Of a stretch of 64,000 nucleotides of DNA, positions 14,826 through 24,521 are shown piece after piece; the first letter of the stretch is position 1, and every line of letters starts with the position of its first letter. The notes under the pieces are model-generated. The model ran no database searches, was not told where the DNA came from, and saw nothing but the letters and a program-made list of their open reading frames with translations. The DNA is from Microbacterium sp. BLY (lineage in GTDB: Bacteria; Actinomycetota; Actinomycetes; Actinomycetales; Microbacteriaceae), in the NCBI RefSeq assembly GCF_017939615.1, contig NZ_JAGKSR010000002.1, positions 206,607 to 270,606 of the forward strand, in the 5' to 3' direction. A program made the position numbers and the translations under genes.

Positions 14826-16106
14826 TCAGTCGCCCTCCGGCGGGGCCGGGGCGCCCGGGGGAGTGCGGGGCACGAACCGGGGGATCCAGCGGAGGAATCC
14901 GGCCGCGCCGACGAGCCCGATCACGCCCATCGCTCCCGCCGCGAACGACAGGGACGCGATCGCCGTGATGCCGGAGACGAGGAGCGGGGCCACCGCGCCA
15001 CCGGCGTCGGTCAGGGTCCGCCACGAGCCGAGGAAGGCCGCGGGGTCGCGTCGGGGCGCCACGTCCGCCCCCAAGGTCAGCAGGATGCCGCTCGACAGTC
15101 CGTTGCCGACCCCGAGCACGGCCGCGAACATGCCGAACCAGAGCACCGCGGAATCGAGGTCGTGTGTGACCGACAGGGCGAGGAACCCGGCGCCCATCAG
15201 CACCATCGCGGGCATCGCCGCCCAGAGCCGACCGAAGCGGTCCATCACCTGCCCGCTCGCATAGAACAGGGCGAAGTCGATCGCTCCGGAGACGCCGACG
15301 ACGAGCGCGATGGTCGAGGCGTCGAGGCCCAGCGAGAGCCCCCACAAGGGCAGGACCACCTGTCGAGCCGAGCGCAGCGCCGAGAGAGACGCGGCGGCGA
15401 GCCCCAGCCGGCCGAGCACACCGCGCTGCCGCCACATCGTCTGGAAGATGCCCGCCCGCTCGATCGTCGGGATCGATCCGCTCACGGCCTCACCGCTGTC
15501 CTCCACGAACCGGTCGGTCGTGCGCAGAGGCGCCACGGTCTTCTCGGGATCGGGCCCGAAGAGCACCAGCACCACCATCACCACGAGGCAGGCGAGGAAG
15601 AACCAGATGGCCGCGGCCTCGGTGCCGAAGAGCTGGAGGAGCCCCGCGGAGACGAACGGTCCGATGAAGATGCCCAGACGGAAGCTCCCGCCGAGCAGGG
15701 AGAGCGATCGGGCGCGGAACGCCAGCGGCACCCGGGTGGTCATGAACGCATGCCGCGCCAGTCCGAAAGCGGCGGCGCACAGGCCGAGGAGGAACACCGA
15801 CGCCGCGAGGACCCCGAGCGACGGTGCGAACACCATCCCGGCGGCCGCGAGGATCGCGATGCCGCCCGCGATCACCATCGTGAAGCGCTCGCCGATGCGT
15901 CCCACCGCCCATCCCGCCGGCAGGTTGCCGCAGAGCTGGCCGACCACGAGCGCCGAGGCGACGAGGGCCGCGAAAGCGACATCCGCCCCCATCGACGCGG
16001 CGATCACGGGGATGAGCGGGATCACTGCCCCTTCGCCGAGCGAGAAGAGGACGGTCGGCAGGTACACCATCGGCCCGAACTGACGGAGGACCGTGGATGC
16101 ACTGCT
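14826..16106 (-). CDS. MFS transporter
   Basis: About 426 residues with 12 membrane segments in two halves separated by a charged loop (about 195-225: DPEKTVAPLRTTDRFVEDSG). It belongs to the major facilitator superfamily, probably as an exporter; the substrate is unknown. Two GTG starts are possible (16118, 16106). A TAGCGT box ends 7 nt before 16106, favouring leaderless initiation there. It is divergent from prfB. Confidence 0.8.
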   Translation of the reverse strand, partial: SSASTVLRQFGPMVYLPTVLFSLGEGAVIPLIPVIAASMGADVAFAALVASALVVGQLCGNLPAGWAVGRIGERFTMVIAGGIAILAAAGMVFAPSLGVLAASVFLLGLCAAAFGLARHAFMTTRVPLAFRARSLSLLGGSFRLGIFIGPFVSAGLLQLFGTEAAAIWFFLACLVVMVVLVLFGPDPEKTVAPLRTTDRFVEDSGEAVSGSIPTIERAGIFQTMWRQRGVLGRLGLAAASLSALRSARQVVLPLWGLSLGLDASTIALVVGVSGAIDFALFYASGQVMDRFGRLWAAMPAMVLMGAGFLALSVTHDLDSAVLWFGMFAAVLGVGNGLSSGILLTLGADVAPRRDPAAFLGSWRTLTDAGGAVAPLLVSGITAIASLSFAAGAMGVIGLVGAAGFLRWIPRFVPRTPPGAPAPPEGD

Positions 16107-16192
16107 CACGTCCCTCACGCTACTCCGCCCGGTGTCGGGCCCCCGACACCGCCGTCCCCGCAGGAGCGGGCGGCACGTTAGGCTGAGGTGTC

Positions 16193-17302
16193 ATGCTCGA
16201 ACTAGATCTCTCCGCCGAAATCCAGGCGCTCAGGCACACCTTCGGCGACATCAGCGAGGTCGTCGATGTCAACCGTCTCCGCGAGGACATCGCGCGGCTC
16301 AGCGAAGAGGCCGGCGCGCCCGACCTCTGGGACGACACCGAGAACGCGCAGAAGGTCACCAGCGCCCTGAGCCACCGCCAGTCGGAGCTCGCCCGCATCA
16401 CCGGCATCGCCCAGCGCCTCGATGACCTCGAGGTGCTCGTCGATCTGGCGAACGAGATGGGCGACGAGGAGTCGGCGATCGAGGCGCGCAAGGAGCTGCA
16501 GACGCTCACCGACCTCATCAACCAGCTGGAGGTGCAGACGCTGCTCGACGGCGAGTACGACGACCGCAGCGCGATCGTCACGATCCGCTCCGGTGCCGGC
16601 GGCGACGACGCCACCGACTTCGCCGAGATGCTCATGCGCATGTACCTGCGCTGGGCGGAGCGCCACAAGTACCCCGTGAAGGTCATGGACACCTCGTACG
16701 CGGAGGGCGCCGGCATCAAGTCCGCGACCTTCGAGATCGACGCGCCCTACGCCTTCGGCACGATCTCCGTCGAGGCCGGGACCCACCGCCTCGCGCGCAT
16801 CAGCCCGTTCGGCTCCGCGGACAAGCGCCAGACGTCGTTCGCCGCCGTCGAGGTCATCCCGCTCATGGAAGAGGCGACCGAGGTCGACATCCCCGAGAGC
16901 GACATCCGGGTGGACGTCTTCCGCTCCTCCGGTCCCGGTGGGCAGTCGGTCAACACCACCGACTCCGCGGTGCGCATCACGCACCTCCCGACCGGCATCG
17001 TCGTGTCGATGCAGAACGAGAAGTCGCAGATCCAGAACCGCGCCGCGGCGATGCGCGTGCTGCAGAACCGCCTCCTTCTGCTGCAGAAGGAGCAGGAGGC
17101 CGCCAAGAAGAAGGAGCTCGCGGGCAACATCACCGCGAGCTGGGGCGACCAGATGCGCTCCTACTTCCTCTACGGTCAGCAGCTCGTGAAGGACCTCCGC
17201 ACCGGACAGGAATCCGGCAACCCGGCCGCCGTGTTCGACGGCGACCTCGACGACTTCATCTCGGCGGGCATCCGCTGGCGCAAGCGCAAAGACGAAGACT
17301 GA
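16193..17302 (+). CDS. prfB: Peptide chain release factor 2
   Basis: 369 residues. The codon-recognition tripeptide SPF (204-206) defines RF2, which reads UGA and UAA, and the GGQ loop (249-251, SSGPGGQSVNTTDS) triggers peptidyl-tRNA hydrolysis. The gene is one uninterrupted frame, so the programmed frameshift of many bacterial prfB genes is absent. A TAGGCT box ends 8 nt before the ATG (likely leaderless). A strong terminator follows. It heads the conserved prfB-ftsEX-smpB neighbourhood. Confidence 0.97.
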   Translation: MLELDLSAEIQALRHTFGDISEVVDVNRLREDIARLSEEAGAPDLWDDTENAQKVTSALSHRQSELARITGIAQRLDDLEVLVDLANEMGDEESAIEARKELQTLTDLINQLEVQTLLDGEYDDRSAIVTIRSGAGGDDATDFAEMLMRMYLRWAERHKYPVKVMDTSYAEGAGIKSATFEIDAPYAFGTISVEAGTHRLARISPFGSADKRQTSFAAVEVIPLMEEATEVDIPESDIRVDVFRSSGPGGQSVNTTDSAVRITHLPTGIVVSMQNEKSQIQNRAAAMRVLQNRLLLLQKEQEAAKKKELAGNITASWGDQMRSYFLYGQQLVKDLRTGQESGNPAAVFDGDLDDFISAGIRWRKRKDED

Positions 17303-17306
17303 CACC

Positions 17307-17345
17307 ACGACGAAGGCCCCGGGGAATCCCCGGGGCCTTCGTCGT
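17307..17345. terminator. Bidirectional terminator prfB / DUF2510
   Basis: A perfect inverted repeat with 18-bp arms around an AAT loop, AAGGCCCCGGGG in the left arm, placed between the convergent prfB and DUF2510 genes. Confidence 0.9.
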
Positions 17346-17362
17346 GCGCGGAGCGCTGCGCG

Positions 17363-18775
17363 TCAGCGCGCGGTGGCCTCGACGGTCACCCGGGCGACCT
17401 CCTGCAGCAGTTCGTCGGTGATGACCACGACGTACGACGAGCTCTGGGCGACGTCGAACGAGATCGTGCCCTCGGCGGACTTGCCGGCCGTGAGCTCCCC
17501 GGACTCGAGGGTGGCGTCGCCGAAGATGTCGTAGTCGCCCTCCGTGCCGTCCGCGGTCTCGACCGCGAAGTAGAGCGGGTTGACGTATGTCGTGCCGTCG
17601 AGGGACTCCCACGCGAGATCCAGCACCAGGTATCCGCCGTTGGTGGCCTCGAACGAGGAGCCGTTGGATGTGCCCCACGTGGCCGACCGGATCGTGACTT
17701 CGGCGGTGCCGGACATCTGCGGAACCGTCACGGCCTCGCCGAGCGTCCCCTCGGAGACCTCGCCCGTGCCGCCGTCGGTGTCCGGCGCGGTCGTCTCGGT
17801 GCCGTCGCCGAAGTCAGGGAGGGTGTCCGGGCGTACGGAGTTCGCGACCGTGACGACGAAGACGATGCTCACGATGATCGCGACGATCCCGCCGAGCACG
17901 GACACCCCGAGGCCGGTGATGCCCGGCCACTTCGTGCCCTTCAGGAACAGCGAGATCAGCGAGACGATGAACCCGGCCGCGAGCAAGAACCACGCGAACG
18001 GAAGGGTGAGCGGGATGAACGCGAGGATGAGACCGAGAGCGGCGATCCCCAGGCCCACCAGGCCGAGGACGGACACCTTCTTCGGCCCTTCCGGAGCAGT
18101 CGTCGCGCCCGGGTACGGCTGGCCCGGGTACGGCTGCCCGGGATAGGGAGCCTGGCCCGGGTACTGGCCGGCCGACGGCTGCCCCGGGTACCCGCCGGCG
18201 CTCTGCTGACCCGGGTACCCGCCGGCGCTCTGCTGCCCCGGGTAGGCGCCCGGCGCCGCATAGCCGCTCTGGCCGGAGTACGCGCTCTGGCCGGGTGGAA
18301 CCGGCGCTGCCGGAGGCGCGGTCGCCAGGCCGCCGTCGGCCGCCGGCGGGACCACGGGCGCCGCCCCGGGGAGGTCATGCGCGCCGCTGGCCGGCGCGGT
18401 CCAGTCCTGCGCGGGCTCGGGCGAGACGATGAAGTCGGTCGCGGGCTCGTCCGGGGCGATCTCGCGCTCCGCGGCGACCGCCGCGGGGGTGGACGGCTCC
18501 GTGGCAGACGCCGCGGCGGCCTCCTCGATCGGGGCGACCGGAGTGTCCTCGGGAACGCTCGCGGGCGGCGCGTCCTCGGGAACGCTCGCGACGGCGTCCT
18601 CCGAGGCCGCGGAAGCGCTGTCCGCGGGCGTGCTCTCCGCGGGGGTGGTCTCCGCGACCGCCTCGTCGGTCGCCGCAGCGGTCGTGTCGGGTGCGAAGTG
18701 CTCCGTCCACTGCTGGCCGTCCCACCAGCGCAGGCGCCCGGAACCGTCGTCGTACCAGCCGGCAGGTGTCGTCAT
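17363..18775 (-). CDS. DUF2510 membrane protein with Pro/Gly/Gln-rich repeats
   Basis: 470 residues. It begins with a DUF2510 domain (PAGWYDDGSGRLRWWDGQQWTEHF), continues through a long acidic Ala/Pro/Glu-rich low-complexity region, then tandem YPGQ.SAG / YPGQP repeats (about 205-260), three membrane segments (about 275-360) and a C-terminal extracellular beta domain of about 110 residues. The start is the ATG at 18775, after GGAGGGGA. The repeats resemble those of membrane-tethered actinobacterial proteins that cluster at the cell pole or envelope. The function is unknown. Confidence 0.75.
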   Translation of the reverse strand: MTTPAGWYDDGSGRLRWWDGQQWTEHFAPDTTAAATDEAVAETTPAESTPADSASAASEDAVASVPEDAPPASVPEDTPVAPIEEAAAASATEPSTPAAVAAEREIAPDEPATDFIVSPEPAQDWTAPASGAHDLPGAAPVVPPAADGGLATAPPAAPVPPGQSAYSGQSGYAAPGAYPGQQSAGGYPGQQSAGGYPGQPSAGQYPGQAPYPGQPYPGQPYPGATTAPEGPKKVSVLGLVGLGIAALGLILAFIPLTLPFAWFLLAAGFIVSLISLFLKGTKWPGITGLGVSVLGGIVAIIVSIVFVVTVANSVRPDTLPDFGDGTETTAPDTDGGTGEVSEGTLGEAVTVPQMSGTAEVTIRSATWGTSNGSSFEATNGGYLVLDLAWESLDGTTYVNPLYFAVETADGTEGDYDIFGDATLESGELTAGKSAEGTISFDVAQSSSYVVVITDELLQEVARVTVEATAR

Positions 18776-18950
18776 GGGGGTCCCCTCCGTGTGTGCGCTC
18801 GCACGATGGACGCGAGTCGACACTCCATGTATAGCAGCGGGGAGGGACGCCGATGTGGTCGGAGGACGGGGAGGAATACCCATGTCGCCTGCGGCGCCGC
18901 GGGGTGTCGCACGCGGCCGCGGCCGGTGCCGCGCTTAGGCTCGAATCGCC

Positions 18951-20057
18951 ATGATTCGGTTCGAGAACGTCACGAAGCGCTACCGCGGGACGTCGAAGCC
19001 CGCCCTGTCCGGTGTCGACTTCGAGGTCCAGCGCGGGGAGTTCGTCTTCCTCGTCGGTGCCTCGGGTTCCGGCAAGTCGTCCTGCCTGCGTCTGATCCTG
19101 CGCGAGGACGTGCCGACCAGCGGTCGTGTCGCCGTCCTCGGCCGCGACCTGCGGGCCCTCGCCAACCGGAAGGTGCCCTACTTCCGACGCCACATCGGCT
19201 CGGTCTTCCAGGACTTCCGGCTGCTGCCCTCCAAGACGGTCGCGCAGAACGTCGCCTTCACACTGCAGGTCACCGGCTCCTCGCGGGGCTTCATCCAGCA
19301 GGCCGTCCCCGAGGCGCTCGCGCTCGTCGGGCTCGACGGCAAGGAGAAGCGCATGCCGCACGAGCTCTCCGGCGGTGAGCAGCAGCGCGTCGCGATCGCC
19401 CGGGCCCTCGTCAACCGTCCGCAGGTGCTGCTCGCCGACGAGCCCACCGGAAACCTGGATCCCGCGACCTCCGTCGACATCATGCAGCTGCTCGCCCGCA
19501 TCAACGCCGGCGGCACCACGGTGCTGATGGCCACGCACGAGGCCGGATTCGTCGACCAGATGCGTCGTCGCGTCATCGAGCTCCGTGACGGAGAGATGGT
19601 CCGCGACGAGGTGCACGGCGGGTACGGCGACACCTCCAACATCCCGCGCCTCGGGCCGGAAGAGGTGCGCGGTGCCGCCGCCGCCGCCGCCCTGACCGCC
19701 GTGCAGGAGGTGCAGCGGCAGACCGCCGACCTCTCCGTGGTCCGCGCCGCCCTCGCCGAAGAGCTGGACGCGCAGCGCCGGGCCGCCGCCGCGGCGCCCG
19801 CTGTCACCAAGCCCGCCGCCGAACCGAGACCGCAGGTGGTCGAGCCGCCCGAGCCCGAGCGGGACGCCGGGGTGGTCGAGCCGCCCGACGCCGTGGAGCA
19901 GCCCGCACCGGAGCAGCCGGCAGCCGAGCGCGCCGCCGCGCTGCCGCCGCGCACCCACCCGATCGTGATCCCTGAGGTGGATGTCGCCGAACTCGGCGTC
20001 GCCGACCGCCTCGGACTGTCCGACCAGGACGACGAGGAAGTGGGCCCGACCTCATGA
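18951..20057 (+). CDS. ftsE: Cell-division ATP-binding protein FtsE
   Basis: 368 residues. The first 225 are a standard ABC ATPase: Walker A GASGSGKS (36-43), signature LSGGEQQR, Walker B LLADEP. Residues 230-368 form an extra Ala/Pro/Glu-rich tail absent from short FtsE proteins. FtsEX couples ATP hydrolysis to activation of periplasmic cell-wall hydrolases at the septum. A TAGGCT box lies 9 nt before the ATG. It overlaps ftsX by 4 bp. Confidence 0.95.
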   Translation: MIRFENVTKRYRGTSKPALSGVDFEVQRGEFVFLVGASGSGKSSCLRLILREDVPTSGRVAVLGRDLRALANRKVPYFRRHIGSVFQDFRLLPSKTVAQNVAFTLQVTGSSRGFIQQAVPEALALVGLDGKEKRMPHELSGGEQQRVAIARALVNRPQVLLADEPTGNLDPATSVDIMQLLARINAGGTTVLMATHEAGFVDQMRRRVIELRDGEMVRDEVHGGYGDTSNIPRLGPEEVRGAAAAAALTAVQEVQRQTADLSVVRAALAEELDAQRRAAAAAPAVTKPAAEPRPQVVEPPEPERDAGVVEPPDAVEQPAPEQPAAERAAALPPRTHPIVIPEVDVAELGVADRLGLSDQDDEEVGPTS

Positions 20058-20968
20058 GAATCGGCCTGATCTTGACCGAGGCCCTCGTCGGCCTGCGGCG
20101 CAACATCTCGATGGTGATCTCCGTCGTGCTCGTCACCTTCGTGTCGCTGACGTTCGTCGGTGCCGCGATCCTCATGCAGTCCCAGATCGGCGTGATGCGG
20201 GGTTACTGGGCCGAGCGTGCCCAGGTCGCCGTGTACATGTGCTCGGCGGTCTCGGAGTCGGACACCTGTGTGGACGGGGCCGCGAGCGAGGAGCAGGTCG
20301 CCGCGGTGCGCGCCCAGCTCGAGGGCGACGCGTTGTCCCCGCTCATCAGCTCGGTGAGCTTCGACACGAAGGAGGAGACCTACGCCAAGCTCGTGGAGCA
20401 GGTCGGCGAGGAGCAGGCCAGCGTGCTCTCACCGGACCAGGCGTTCGAGGTCTTCTTCGTCACGATGAAAGACCCCGGGCAGTCGCAGGTCCTCGCCGAG
20501 GCGTTCAGCGGGCAGGCGGGTGTCGAACAGGTGCAGGACCAGCTCCAGTACCTCGAACCGCTGTTCTCCGCGCTCACGGTGGCGACCTACATCGCCGTCG
20601 GTATCGCCGTCCTCATGCTCATCGCCGCGACCCTGCTGATCGGTACGACCATCCGTCTGTCCGCCTACGCGAGACGGAAGGAGATCGGGATCATGCGCCT
20701 GGTGGGTGCCTCGAACCGCTTCATCCAGACACCCTTCGTGCTCGAGGGCGTGTTCGCCGCCTTCCTGGGCTCGGCCCTCGCCAGCGCGGCGGTCGTGGCT
20801 GGCATGCACTTCGGCGTGAACGGCTACCTGCGCGGACGTGTGCCCTTCATCACCACGTGGGTGACGATGCAGGATGCGATCCTCGTGGTCCCGGTCCTGG
20901 TCGGCATCGGTGTCGTCCTCGCCGCCCTGTCCGCCGGGTTCGCGATCCGGCGCTGGCTGCGCACCTGA
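20054..20968 (+). CDS. ftsX: Cell-division permease-like protein FtsX
   Basis: 304 residues with four membrane segments: one at about 20-45, an extracytoplasmic domain of about 110 residues containing two Cys ([11 protein letters not shown]), then three helices (about 175-300). It forms the membrane part of FtsEX; the extracellular loop signals to a peptidoglycan hydrolase. Its start overlaps the ftsE stop (ATGA). Confidence 0.95.
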   Translation: MRIGLILTEALVGLRRNISMVISVVLVTFVSLTFVGAAILMQSQIGVMRGYWAERAQVAVYMCSAVSESDTCVDGAASEEQVAAVRAQLEGDALSPLISSVSFDTKEETYAKLVEQVGEEQASVLSPDQAFEVFFVTMKDPGQSQVLAEAFSGQAGVEQVQDQLQYLEPLFSALTVATYIAVGIAVLMLIAATLLIGTTIRLSAYARRKEIGIMRLVGASNRFIQTPFVLEGVFAAFLGSALASAAVVAGMHFGVNGYLRGRVPFITTWVTMQDAILVVPVLVGIGVVLAALSAGFAIRRWLRT

Positions 20969-21036
20969 TACTCTGAAAGGCTGCTCGACCGATCCGCTGT
21001 CGAGCCGTCCATCGCATCACAGCACAGGAGATCATC

Positions 21037-21513
21037 ATGCCCAGGGAACGCGGGGAGAAGGTCATCGCGACCAATCGTCGCGCGCGTCACGACTACAACA
21101 TCGAGAAGTCGTACGAGGCGGGGATGGTGCTCACCGGCACCGAGGTCAAGTCACTGCGCCAGGGGCGCGCGAACCTCAGCGACGGCTACGCGTTCGTGAA
21201 GGGCAACGAGGTCTTCCTGGACGCCGTGCACATCCCGGAGTACTCGCAGGGGCACTGGACGAACCACTCGGCCAAGCGCATCCGGAAGCTCCTCCTGCAC
21301 CGGGAGGAGATCGCGAAGCTCGCGCACGCCGTCTCCGCCGGGGGATACACGCTCATCCCCCTGAAGCTGTACTTCTCGGACGGCCGCGCCAAGGTCGAGA
21401 TCGCCCTCGCGAAGGGCAAGCGCGAGTTCGACAAGCGGCAGGCCCTCCGCGAGCGTCAGGACTCCAGGGAAGCCGAGCGCGCGATGCGCCTGCGCAACCG
21501 CATGGGCGAGTAG
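21037..21513 (+). CDS. smpB: SsrA-binding protein SmpB
   Basis: 158 residues. The N-terminus carries [20 protein letters not shown] and [14 protein letters not shown], the OB-fold core that binds tmRNA; the basic tail ([15 protein letters not shown]) reaches the ribosomal decoding centre during trans-translation. The preceding ATG spacing and AGGAGA site support 21037. No ssrA gene was found in the window. The gene ends 5 bp from the convergent peptidase. Confidence 0.97.
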   Translation: MPRERGEKVIATNRRARHDYNIEKSYEAGMVLTGTEVKSLRQGRANLSDGYAFVKGNEVFLDAVHIPEYSQGHWTNHSAKRIRKLLLHREEIAKLAHAVSAGGYTLIPLKLYFSDGRAKVEIALAKGKREFDKRQALRERQDSREAERAMRLRNRMGE

Positions 21514-21517
21514 CCGC

Positions 21518-23377
21518 TCAGAGGCTCGGCGTGAAGCCGAACACCCGGCCGAGGAAGGCCAGCTCCCGCTCCAGGGCGTCCACGATCGTCTCCGCGCTGC
21601 GGAAACCGTGGCCCTCGCCCGGATAGAGCACGTACTCGTGGTCGATCCCGTTCGCCGCCAGGGCGTCGCGGATCGCCTCGGACTGGGACGGCGGCACCAC
21701 GCGGTCCTCCCCGCCCTGCAGCAGGAGCACGGGCACGTCGATCCGGTCGGCGTGCGTGAGGGGCGAGCGCTCGATGTACACGTCCTCCGTAGCGGGGAGG
21801 GGGCCCACCAGGCCATCGAGGTACGACGCCTCGAAGTCATGGGTCTCGGCGGCCAGCATGCGCAGGTCCGCGACGCCGTAACGGCTGATGCCCGCGGCGA
21901 ACGTCCCGCCGCGGACGAGCGCCGAAAGCACCGTCCATCCGCCGGCGGATCCGCCGCGGATCGCGATGCGGGCGGGGTCGGCGAGCCCGGCCTCGGCGAG
22001 GCCCCGGGCGGCTGCGATCACGTCGTCCACGTCGACGACGCCCCACTGGCCCTGGAGACGGTCCCGATACGCGCGTCCGTATCCGGTGGACCCGCCGTAG
22101 TTCACGTCCAGCACCCCGATGCCGCGGCTCGTGAAGAAGGCGATCGAGGCGGAGGCGGCACCGGTCACGTGCGCGGTCGGTCCGCCGTGCACGAGGACGA
22201 CGTAGGGCGGCAGCTCGCCGTCGACCCCGGTGGCCTCGGGGGAGGCCGGGGGATACGCGAAGGCGTGGACCGGACCGTGCGCGCCCTCCACGACGAGCTG
22301 TTGCGCGCCCGGCATCCAGTCGCGGTCGACGGGGAGGCCACCGGTGACGGTCTCCACATCGCCGGTGTCGGTGTCGACGCTCCAGACGCCGGACGTCACC
22401 GTCGAGCCGTCCCCGCTCAGCAGCACCCGCGAGCCGGAGACGTCGTCGACGCTGAGGTGCCCGTCGCCGGGCACCGCGAGCGGTCGGACGGAGCCGTCCG
22501 GGGACACGATCTGCACGGCGTCGCGCCCGTTCGTGCGGACGGCCACGACGGCTCCGTTCTCCTGCACCTGGAACCAGCGGTTGCCGAGCACCCAGAGCCC
22601 GTATCCGGTGTCGGCGTCCGAGGAGGTCAGGGCCCGCGGCGTCCCGGCGCGGAGGCCGTCCAGGGGGAGGAGCTGGAGCTGCCAGCGTCCCGTGGCGTCG
22701 TCCGCGAAGACGAGGGCGTCGTCGCCGGCCCACTCCGGCTGCAGGGCCGCCGACGTGGGGACGTGCGTCACCGTCCCGCCGGTCGGCGATCCGATCGCGA
22801 GCGCGGCGCTCTCCCACGGCATGCTGTCGGCTTGCCACTCGACCCAGGCGACACGGGTGCCATCGGGAGACAGTGCCGGGTGCGCGAAGAATCCGGGGCC
22901 CTCGGCGATCACGCGCACCGCGGCCGGATCGTCCGCGGCGGATCCGTCCAGCGGGATCTCCACGATCGCGCGGCGGTGCGGCACGGCCGAGAGGTCTTCC
23001 CGCACGGCGAACAGACGGCCACCCTGCACGCGCAGCCCACCGTGCGAGGGACCGGCGGCGGTGAGGGGCTGAGGCTCCGCCCCCCGATCCATCCGATGCA
23101 CGCGCTGGTCGGCGCCCGAGACGAAGTACAGCGTGTCGCCCTCGGCCGTCCACGCGCCCCCGCCGTACTCGTGCACGCGGGAGCGCGCATTCCACGGGGC
23201 GGGGAGGATCTCCGCGCCCGTCGAGCTGCGCACCGTCACCCGTCCGCCCTCCGCCGGGACGGACTCGCCCCACCACACCTCGTCGCCCACGAAGCGGGCG
23301 CCGTCGATGCGCGGGGACGCCCCGGCGACGGCCGCGGCGGTGAAGGGGGAGGACCAGGAACCGAACGGGGAGGACAT
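21518..23377 (-). CDS. S9 family (prolyl oligopeptidase-type) peptidase
   Basis: 619 residues: a beta-propeller in the first 380 residues, then an alpha/beta-hydrolase domain with nucleophile GGSAGG (Ser near 475), Asp in GGEDRVV and His in GEGHGF. There is no signal peptide, so it is probably cytosolic, trimming short peptides as acylaminoacyl- or prolyl-oligopeptidases do. A TAGGCT box ends 6 nt before the ATG at 23377 (leaderless). It is divergent from metF. Confidence 0.88.
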   Translation of the reverse strand: MSSPFGSWSSPFTAAAVAGASPRIDGARFVGDEVWWGESVPAEGGRVTVRSSTGAEILPAPWNARSRVHEYGGGAWTAEGDTLYFVSGADQRVHRMDRGAEPQPLTAAGPSHGGLRVQGGRLFAVREDLSAVPHRRAIVEIPLDGSAADDPAAVRVIAEGPGFFAHPALSPDGTRVAWVEWQADSMPWESAALAIGSPTGGTVTHVPTSAALQPEWAGDDALVFADDATGRWQLQLLPLDGLRAGTPRALTSSDADTGYGLWVLGNRWFQVQENGAVVAVRTNGRDAVQIVSPDGSVRPLAVPGDGHLSVDDVSGSRVLLSGDGSTVTSGVWSVDTDTGDVETVTGGLPVDRDWMPGAQQLVVEGAHGPVHAFAYPPASPEATGVDGELPPYVVLVHGGPTAHVTGAASASIAFFTSRGIGVLDVNYGGSTGYGRAYRDRLQGQWGVVDVDDVIAAARGLAEAGLADPARIAIRGGSAGGWTVLSALVRGGTFAAGISRYGVADLRMLAAETHDFEASYLDGLVGPLPATEDVYIERSPLTHADRIDVPVLLLQGGEDRVVPPSQSEAIRDALAANGIDHEYVLYPGEGHGFRSAETIVDALERELAFLGRVFGFTPSL

Positions 23378-23424
23378 GCCTCGAGCCTATGGGCGGTGAC
23401 ACACGACGTCACACTCGTGCGGGC

Positions 23425-23561
23425 GGGCGAGGCGGTGTTCTAGGTTTCTGGAAACGCCCGGTCCCCTCCGGGCGTGGAGCGACAGCCGAGCCCGGCACCC
23501 GCCCGCGAACGACGTGCTCTTCGTCGTGCGCGGACCCCGGCCCCTGTCCCCTGGAGTGAAG
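23425..23561 (+). promoter_or_regulatory. Structured metF leader
   Basis: A promoter-like TAGGTT near 23441 is followed by about 110 nt that can form a strong GCCCGG/CCGGGC hairpin (about 23458-23474) and a second stem ACGACG/CGTCGT around 23508-23526, before the CTGGAG ribosome binding site. It does not match the SAM-I/IV, SAH or cobalamin consensus elements I can recall. It may be an uncharacterised methionine-pathway leader or simply GC-rich secondary structure. Confidence 0.35.
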
Positions 23562-24500
23562 ATGTCTTCCACGATCGACGCCTCCCGTGTGCCGTTCTCC
23601 TTCGAGCTCTATCCGCCTCGGTCGGAGTCGAGCCAGGAGGCGCTGCACGACACCGTCCGCCGCCTCGCCGCGGCCGGGCCCGAGTTCCTCTCGGTGACCT
23701 ACGGTGCCGGCGGGTCGACCGGAGGCCGCTCGCTCGACGTGCTGCGCTTCATCCGGGAGCACACCGACGTCGAGCCCCTCGCGCACCTCACCTGCGTCGG
23801 CAACACCTACGCCGGGGCGACCGCCCTCATCCGCGAGTTCCTCGACGCCGGGATCCTCCGCTTCCTCGCCCTCCGCGGCGATCCGCCCGCCGGGCAGACC
23901 GAACCGTTCCTGGGAGACCTGGAGAGCGCCGCCCAGCTCGTGCAGCTCATCGACCGCGTGCAGGCCGAACGCGCGCCCTATCGGGAATCCCCGGTACCGG
24001 GCCTTCCGGGTGCCGCGCTCGTGGCGCCCCGGCAGAAGGTGGACATCGCGGTCGCGGCCTTCCCGAAGGGGCACCCGCGGGCGACGCACCGCACGCAGGA
24101 CGTCGAGGCACTGCTCGCGAAGCAGGCGGCTGGTGCGACCTTCGCGATCACGCAGCTGTTCTTCCACCCCGACGACTACCTCGCCTTCGTCGAGCGCGCC
24201 AGGGCGGGCGGCGTCACCATCCCGATCCTCCCCGGCATCATGCCGATCACGTCACCGGCCCGGCTGGCCCGCGTGCTGGAGCTGACGGGGGAGGACCTGC
24301 CGAGCGAACTCGCGATCGCCCTCGATGTCGAGCCCACGGCGGAGGGGCGTCGGGAGATCGGGATCACGTGGGCCGCGCGCCTCGCGGCCGATGTCGTCGC
24401 CGGCGGCGCCCCCGGCGTGCACCTCTACGCCTTCAACCAGCACGAGACCGTCCTGACCGTCCTCGCCGAAGCCGGCATCCTCCCGGCGCTCCGGCACTAG
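23562..24500 (+). CDS. metF: Methylenetetrahydrofolate reductase
   Basis: 312 residues forming a single TIM-barrel MetF domain, with FSFELYPPRSE near the start, LTCVGN, LALRGDPP and the C-terminal LYAFNQHE. It reduces 5,10-methylene-THF to 5-methyl-THF with a flavin cofactor and supplies the methyl donor for MetE, encoded 21 bp downstream. The start is the ATG at 23562, after CTGGAG. Confidence 0.95.
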   Translation: MSSTIDASRVPFSFELYPPRSESSQEALHDTVRRLAAAGPEFLSVTYGAGGSTGGRSLDVLRFIREHTDVEPLAHLTCVGNTYAGATALIREFLDAGILRFLALRGDPPAGQTEPFLGDLESAAQLVQLIDRVQAERAPYRESPVPGLPGAALVAPRQKVDIAVAAFPKGHPRATHRTQDVEALLAKQAAGATFAITQLFFHPDDYLAFVERARAGGVTIPILPGIMPITSPARLARVLELTGEDLPSELAIALDVEPTAEGRREIGITWAARLAADVVAGGAPGVHLYAFNQHETVLTVLAEAGILPALRH

Positions 24501-24521
24501 ACCCCGCCGAAAGGAAACATC

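Noticed and set aside
16193..16300. Programmed +1 frameshift in prfB
   Set aside because: The reading frame is continuous from ATG to stop with no in-frame TGA near codon 26.
16202..17308. 368-residue minus-strand frame
   Set aside because: Shadow of prfB; the plus strand encodes a complete RF2 with SPF and GGQ motifs.
23425..23561. SAM-IV or cobalamin riboswitch ahead of metF
   Set aside because: The conserved core sequences of these riboswitches are not found; kept only as a structured leader of unknown kind.
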